Source of the DNA: Pirellulaceae bacterium
Lineage (GTDB): Bacteria > Planctomycetota > Planctomycetia > Pirellulales > Pirellulaceae
Assembly (NCBI GenBank): GCA_020846515.1
Contig: JADLDX010000623.1
Location: 1-6,476 of the forward strand
Direction: 5' to 3'
Length of the DNA: 6,476 nt
This document shows positions 6,101 through 6,476 of the stretch, in pieces; position 1 is the first letter of the stretch; each line of letters starts with the position of its first letter. The notes beneath the pieces were generated by a model. The model saw nothing but the letters and a program-made list of their open reading frames with translations, ran no database searches and had not been told where the DNA came from. Both the position numbers and the translations under genes were made by a program.

Positions 6101-6476
6101 TCGATGAATTTGGGATCGCTTACCTGTCCATTCGCATTTAGACCCGTTACGTAACGCAGCTGCTCTGGCGTAGTGATCTCAATCGAGGCATAGCTGGCCA
6201 GTTTGCCAGTGCCGCTGGTCGAAAGGATATTGTTATCGACCACTAAGCCGACGATGGATGTGGCGGGTACGTTTAATGCAAATCCGCTCTGAACTTGAAG
6301 GATGTTGCTATTGATCTTTACATTGCTAACACCGGCCGACAGTCGGATGGCATCCCCAGTTACCTGGACGATCGTGTTGTTCGAGATACTGTCGGTTTGG
6401 TTAGCCGAAACCTGAATGCCCGCGACTGAATTTCGGTAAACGACATTGTTGCTGATTGAAACGGCACTACCGGTCA
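1..6476 (-). CDS. Giant secreted multidomain beta-helix/malectin surface protein, partial at both ends
   Basis: One minus-strand frame is open across the entire window, 2,158 codons with no stop, and neither the true start nor the stop codon is present. The product reads as successive right-handed parallel beta-helices (short Asn-rich rungs such as 'GNTVFNN', 'SNTISGN', 'RNNTV') joined by C-terminal caps with 'SPAIDAGD', two malectin-like domains, a golvesin-like sandwich, a nidogen-like sandwich and the start of a bacterial Ig-like domain. I read no cysteine codon and only six methionines, which fits an exported, non-disulfide surface protein. No signal peptide, transmembrane segment or sorting signal is visible because both termini are missing. 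The family is known from planctomycete giant proteins. A role in surface adhesion or polysaccharide binding is inferred; no lyase or hydrolase active site is recognisable. The frame is unbroken, so this is not a pseudogene within the window. Confidence 0.95.
166..228 (-). other. Closing motif 'SSIVDLGAYEF' (residues 2083-2103)
   Basis: 'IVDLGAYEFRGS' (residues 2090-2101, DLGAYEF at 181-201) is the classic second half of the beta-helix closing motif, which pairs with 'SPAIDRG' of cap 3. In planctomycete relatives this motif commonly ends the helix part of the protein and is followed by an Ig-like domain, as here. Confidence 0.75.
229..753 (-). other. Domain: nidogen-like extracellular beta-sandwich (residues about 1908-2082)
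   Basis: The segment contains 'YTLPFAFKYFDTTYTSLFVS', 'TSGFLQFGNST', 'IRIAGLWDALS', 'DIYVDTS', 'DQVKFRWQAEL', 'VNFAIVLFADGRIRFDYG' and 'PTVGISSGN'. The order 'P-F-x-F-x-Y-F...Y-x-S-x-x-V-S-x-x-G-F-L-x-F', then 'A-x-x-W-D', then 'F-x-W-x-x-E', then 'V-x-L-x-x-D-G-x-I-x-F-x-Y' is that of nidogen-like and related secreted sandwich domains in bacterial surface proteins. The exact family name is uncertain. The domain lies between 'SPAIDRG' and 'DLGAYEF'. A structural or binding role is inferred. Confidence 0.6.
781..1008 (-). other. Domain: beta-helix 3 C-terminal cap with 'SPAIDRG' (residues 1823-1898)
   Basis: The cap reads 'DWQTASGQDILSV', 'ADPLWVDVDGQDNRLGYG', 'DDNFTLQRLSPAIDRG' (SPAIDRG at residues 1875-1881), then 'ADAKGRQRLDDPGVTN'. 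This is the full form of the cap whose two halves are separated by the golvesin-like domain in cap 1. Its partner motif, which should follow within about 20-30 residues, instead lies about 210 residues later as 'DLGAYEF', because a further domain intervenes. Confidence 0.8.
1009..2109 (-). other. Domain: right-handed parallel beta-helix 3 (residues about 1456-1822)
   Basis: About 365 residues form beta-helix rungs: 'LANLVITGGYNGIY', 'ITGSTITANQSRGIAF', 'IQSNLVFG', 'ILSNTVRNHAQVGISS', 'IRGNDVFGNSTGILA', 'VDQNIVHDNIQRGIEA', 'VSGNTVYGHTG', 'VFGNIVHSNFEGIRS', 'VHDNRIYNNSSVGLTV', 'VRRNTVYSNSTGIAT', 'LTNNLVYANANFGVDI', 'LLTNNIVVVQAG'. The rungs are regular, with the same expanded rung as helix 2 (residues 1537-1566, about 30 residues). 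The final turn 'FRSNHNLLYAS' matches 'FESNYNLFF' of helix 2. Confidence 0.9.
2110..2355 (-). other. Domain: beta-helix 3 entry segment 'FYIND...DVVYVDNGTYAL' (residues 1374-1455)
   Basis: The segment contains 'FYINDAYTAADSWTTAPGD', 'DANDGKSPDRPMRTLATLL', 'AYDLDPNDVVYVDNGTYAL' and 'RNVLIQADDAGVRITG'. It is the second copy of the helix entry described at residues 603-684, in the same order and without gaps over 64 positions. Confidence 0.8.
2356..2595 (-). other. Domain: small beta-sandwich 2 'SVDNGLNWISIATNV' (residues 1294-1373)
   Basis: This segment is the counterpart of the sandwich at residues 524-602. It shows 'VNLLGSVDNGLNWISIATNV', 'YGQATYVWNLPVDL', 'ANFRVRATS' and 'DDSDRNVQIA'. It has the same position, length and hairpin, and the same transition into the helix entry segment. 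A spacer role is inferred. Confidence 0.65.
2596..3147 (-). other. Domain: 'SPNG' linker and malectin-like domain 2 (residues 1110-1293)
   Basis: The linker 'IQVVSPNGSEKLQAG' leads into a malectin-like domain from about residue 1141: 'VITQVNSGG', 'ADSFRTSG', 'DSVFRNYAAAS', then the core 'YHVPLPDGSYSIRLFFLDP' and 'RRFDVRLQGEVV', ending 'ILSGMEIVQ'. It is the partner of malectin domain 1 at an offset of about 770 residues. The 'D-P-P-P-D-S-V-F-R-N-Y-A' stretch is closer to the family's usual 'D-x-x-L-Y-x-T-x-R-x-G' than the copy-1 equivalent. Binding of a glycan is inferred from the family only. Confidence 0.85.
3148..3339 (-). other. Domain: beta-helix 2 C-terminal cap with 'SPTIDAGD' (residues 1046-1109)
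   Basis: The cap reads 'SNPLFTNPIAGDYSVQSGSP' running into 'TIDAGDPNSTF' (SPTIDAGD at residues 1068-1075), then 'HGNRINQGHTGNTEGA' (residues 1087-1102). The last part corresponds to the usual 'NGGRINQGAYGNT' form, with His-Thr in place of Ala-Tyr. Unlike caps 1 and 3, this one has no inserted domain, so it serves as the internal reference for the uninterrupted cap. Confidence 0.8.
3340..4422 (-). other. Domain: right-handed parallel beta-helix 2 (residues about 685-1045)
   Basis: About 360 residues form a ladder of rungs, for example 'IAGNTVFNNSVAGIYL', 'IQGNRVYG', 'IADNEVFSGSGRGIRT', 'IQGNTVSSHDRGID', 'IVSNTLTANVIGIL', 'IDSNTISGN', 'VRNNTVSGQQTGIDAS', 'ATGNTIRNSVTGLLL'. Rung spacing is mostly 19-24 residues, with one expanded rung of about 32 residues at 760-791. 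The stacked Asn positions and 'GI' turns are characteristic of PbH1 repeats. The helix ends in 'FENNTIVQ', 'LKNNVIASGGDFAI' and 'FESNYNLFF'. Such helices occur in polysaccharide lyases and adhesins; no catalytic Asp/Lys/Arg constellation is evident. Confidence 0.9.
4423..4668 (-). other. Domain: beta-helix 2 entry segment 'FYIND...DTVYVDSGNYAL' (residues 603-684)
   Basis: The segment begins 'FYINDG' (residue 605), then has 'GNDANSGRSPHEPMASL', 'LLEAYDLDAGDTVYVDSG' and 'NYALARNIII'. This is the conserved N-terminal entry of secreted beta-helix proteins: an 'N-D-A-N-x-G-x-S-x-x-x-P' loop, then 'G-D-x-V-Y-V-x-x-G-x-Y', followed by the first rung. It aligns without gaps to residues 1376-1439, with 39 identities in 64 positions by hand count. 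This is the best-conserved part of the repeated supermodule. Confidence 0.8.
4669..4905 (-). other. Domain: small beta-sandwich 1 'SVDDGVTWTSIATNV' (residues 524-602)
   Basis: This segment of about 80 residues contains 'VNLESSVDDGVTWTSIATNV', 'DANFNWIIPADYPTSNQARVR' in part, and a final 'DSSDGNFKIV'. The 'S-x-D-x-G-x-x-W-x-x-I-A' hairpin and terminal 'D-x-S-D-x-x-F' are typical of fibronectin-III-like extracellular sandwich domains of bacterial surface proteins. It always follows malectin in this protein and precedes the 'FYIND' helix entry. It is most likely a rigid spacer. Confidence 0.65.
4906..5361 (-). other. Domain: malectin-like carbohydrate-binding domain 1 (residues about 372-523)
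   Basis: The domain opens with 'IALINSGGTTTG' and 'DRYRVGGS', and has 'GVYQTYAVAT' before the strongly conserved core 'IPVPDGDYSLRLHFVDP' and 'RKFDVRLQGSTVQNDLDIF'. It closes with 'VISGIELFKV'. This is the strand order and length (about 150 residues) of bacterial malectin domains (Pfam Malectin), a family whose animal members bind glucose oligosaccharides. The core aligns without gaps to malectin domain 2 of this protein, with 31 identities over 53 positions by hand count (residues 433-485 against 1205-1257). Ligand specificity cannot be read from the sequence. Confidence 0.85.
5362..5457 (-). other. Linker strand segment 'IQVLSPGGLEKWEQG' (residues 340-371)
   Basis: A short segment with the 'V-x-S-P-x-G-x-E-x-x-x-x-G' pattern joins the closing motif to malectin domain 1. 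The equivalent segment before malectin domain 2 reads 'IQVVSPNGSEKLQAG' (residues 1110-1124), exactly 770 residues later. It resembles the first strands of Ser/Thr-rich extracellular sandwich domains ('SPNGGE...'). It is too short to be a full domain and probably packs against the malectin fold. Confidence 0.65.
5467..5628 (-). other. Domain: closing motif 1 'SPAIDAGD...GGRIDAGAYG' (residues 283-336)
   Basis: Residues 291-305 read 'DFHLRSDSPAIDAGD', followed by 'PYPNGGRIDAGAYGNTTEA' (residues 314-332). This Asp/Gly motif pair is the recurrent C-terminal cap of bacterial secreted beta-helix proteins, seen in the 'choice-of-anchor Q' type of domain. It recurs at 1068 and 1875. The function is structural: it seals the hydrophobic end of the helix and links to the next module. 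Confidence 0.8.
5629..6045 (-). other. Domain: golvesin-like (xanthan-lyase-CBM-like) beta-sandwich, residues about 144-282
   Basis: The segment carries the signature order of the golvesin C-terminal-like domain common in planctomycete giant proteins. An opening 'IYRDDTDAVRSGIWNSV' is followed by 'GGYLTNANGTGDDTLTWLF', then 'TGLTPGQTYQVAVSVP', a 'PFQVFDGQTLSVKID' strand pair, and the closing 'LSVRLSDGV' and 'VMGDAVRLQ'. The length of about 140 residues fits. In characterised relatives such domains are accessory or putative carbohydrate-binding sandwiches; the ligand is unknown here. The usual 'N-R-A-T-N-A-P-F' stretch is replaced by 'SNGLSNSQLPF', so it is a divergent member. The domain is inserted into the helix-1 cap. 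Confidence 0.75.
6046..6174 (-). other. Domain: first half of helix-1 C-terminal cap (residues 101-143)
   Basis: After the last rung the protein leaves the helix through a segment ending in 'DPKFIDADGADDLLGN' (residues 120-135). The same motif, 'DPLWVDVDGQDNRLG' (residues 1838-1852), closes helix 3, and a weaker form, 'NPLFTNPIAGDYSV', closes helix 2. In helices 2 and 3 this motif runs on into 'SPTIDAGD' or 'SPAIDRG'. Here a sandwich domain lies between the two halves of the cap. Confidence 0.75.
6175..6474 (-). other. Domain: C-terminal rungs of parallel beta-helix 1 (residues about 1-100)
   Basis: The segment shows repeated short rungs with an Asn-Asn or Asn-Xaa-Ile/Val ladder: 'ISNNVVYRNSVAGIQV', 'ISNNTIVQVTGDAIRL', 'INSNILQVQSGFALNV', 'VDNNILSTSG'. 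This is the pattern of right-handed parallel beta-helix repeats (Pfam Beta_helix, SMART PbH1). Only the last few rungs are in the window, so the helix must begin upstream, beyond 6476. By analogy with helices 2 and 3 of the same protein, several hundred more residues of helix are expected there. The fold is known for polysaccharide-acting enzymes and adhesins, but a catalytic role cannot be assigned from rungs alone. Confidence 0.85.

Noticed and set aside
1..6476. Promoter, terminator, RNA gene or operon boundary
   Set aside because: The window contains no intergenic DNA: coding sequence with conserved domains covers it from edge to edge. Any AT-rich or palindromic patch is explained by codons such as the Asn-rich rungs.
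1..6476. A novel multi-gene system such as defence, secretion or biosynthesis
   Set aside because: Only one gene is present and its domains are known extracellular types. Nothing in the window supports partners, enzymes or regulatory parts of a system.

Overview
The whole window is the interior of one gene. Read on the minus strand, the frame with codons ending at 6474 and continuing down to base 1 stays open for 2,158 codons without a stop. Neither the start nor the end of the gene lies in the window. The translation is a very large, cysteine-free, Asn/Ser/Thr/Gly/Asp-rich secreted-type protein. It is made of right-handed parallel beta-helices separated by beta-sandwich and lectin-like domains. 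Residue numbers below are local: residue 1 is at 6472-6474 and residue 2158 at 1-3.

Organism: this domain mix is typical of giant surface proteins of marine and freshwater Planctomycetota, especially Pirellulales (Rhodopirellula-like). The mix is beta-helix, 'SPAIDAGD...GAYE' closing motif, golvesin-like domain, malectin and bacterial Ig-like domain. The moderate GC content judged by eye agrees. This is an inference from protein architecture; there is no rRNA or housekeeping gene here to confirm it.

Layout in protein order (high to low coordinates): (1) end of a first beta-helix, 6175-6474; (2) its C-terminal cap, 6046-6174 and 5467-5628, interrupted by a golvesin-like sandwich, 5629-6045; (3) an 'SPGG' linker and malectin domain 1, 4906-5457; (4) a small sandwich and an 'FYIND' beta-helix entry segment, 4423-4905; (5) beta-helix 2, 3340-4422, and its cap, 3148-3339; (6) an 'SPNG' linker and malectin domain 2, 2596-3147; (7) a second small sandwich and entry segment, 2110-2595; (8) beta-helix 3, 1009-2109, and cap, 781-1008; (9) a nidogen-like sandwich, 229-753, set inside the third closing motif, which ends 'DLGAYEF' at 181-201; (10) the start of a bacterial Ig-like domain, 1-165.

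Items 2-8 form two tandem copies of one supermodule of about 770-810 residues (cap, linker, malectin, sandwich, entry segment, helix). The likely job is adhesion to, or binding of, extracellular polysaccharide at the cell surface. No catalytic residues are evident. I see no promoter, terminator, RNA gene, CRISPR array, mobile element or intergenic DNA. All open frames on the plus strand and in the other minus frames are shadows of this gene. I found no multi-gene system in this window.
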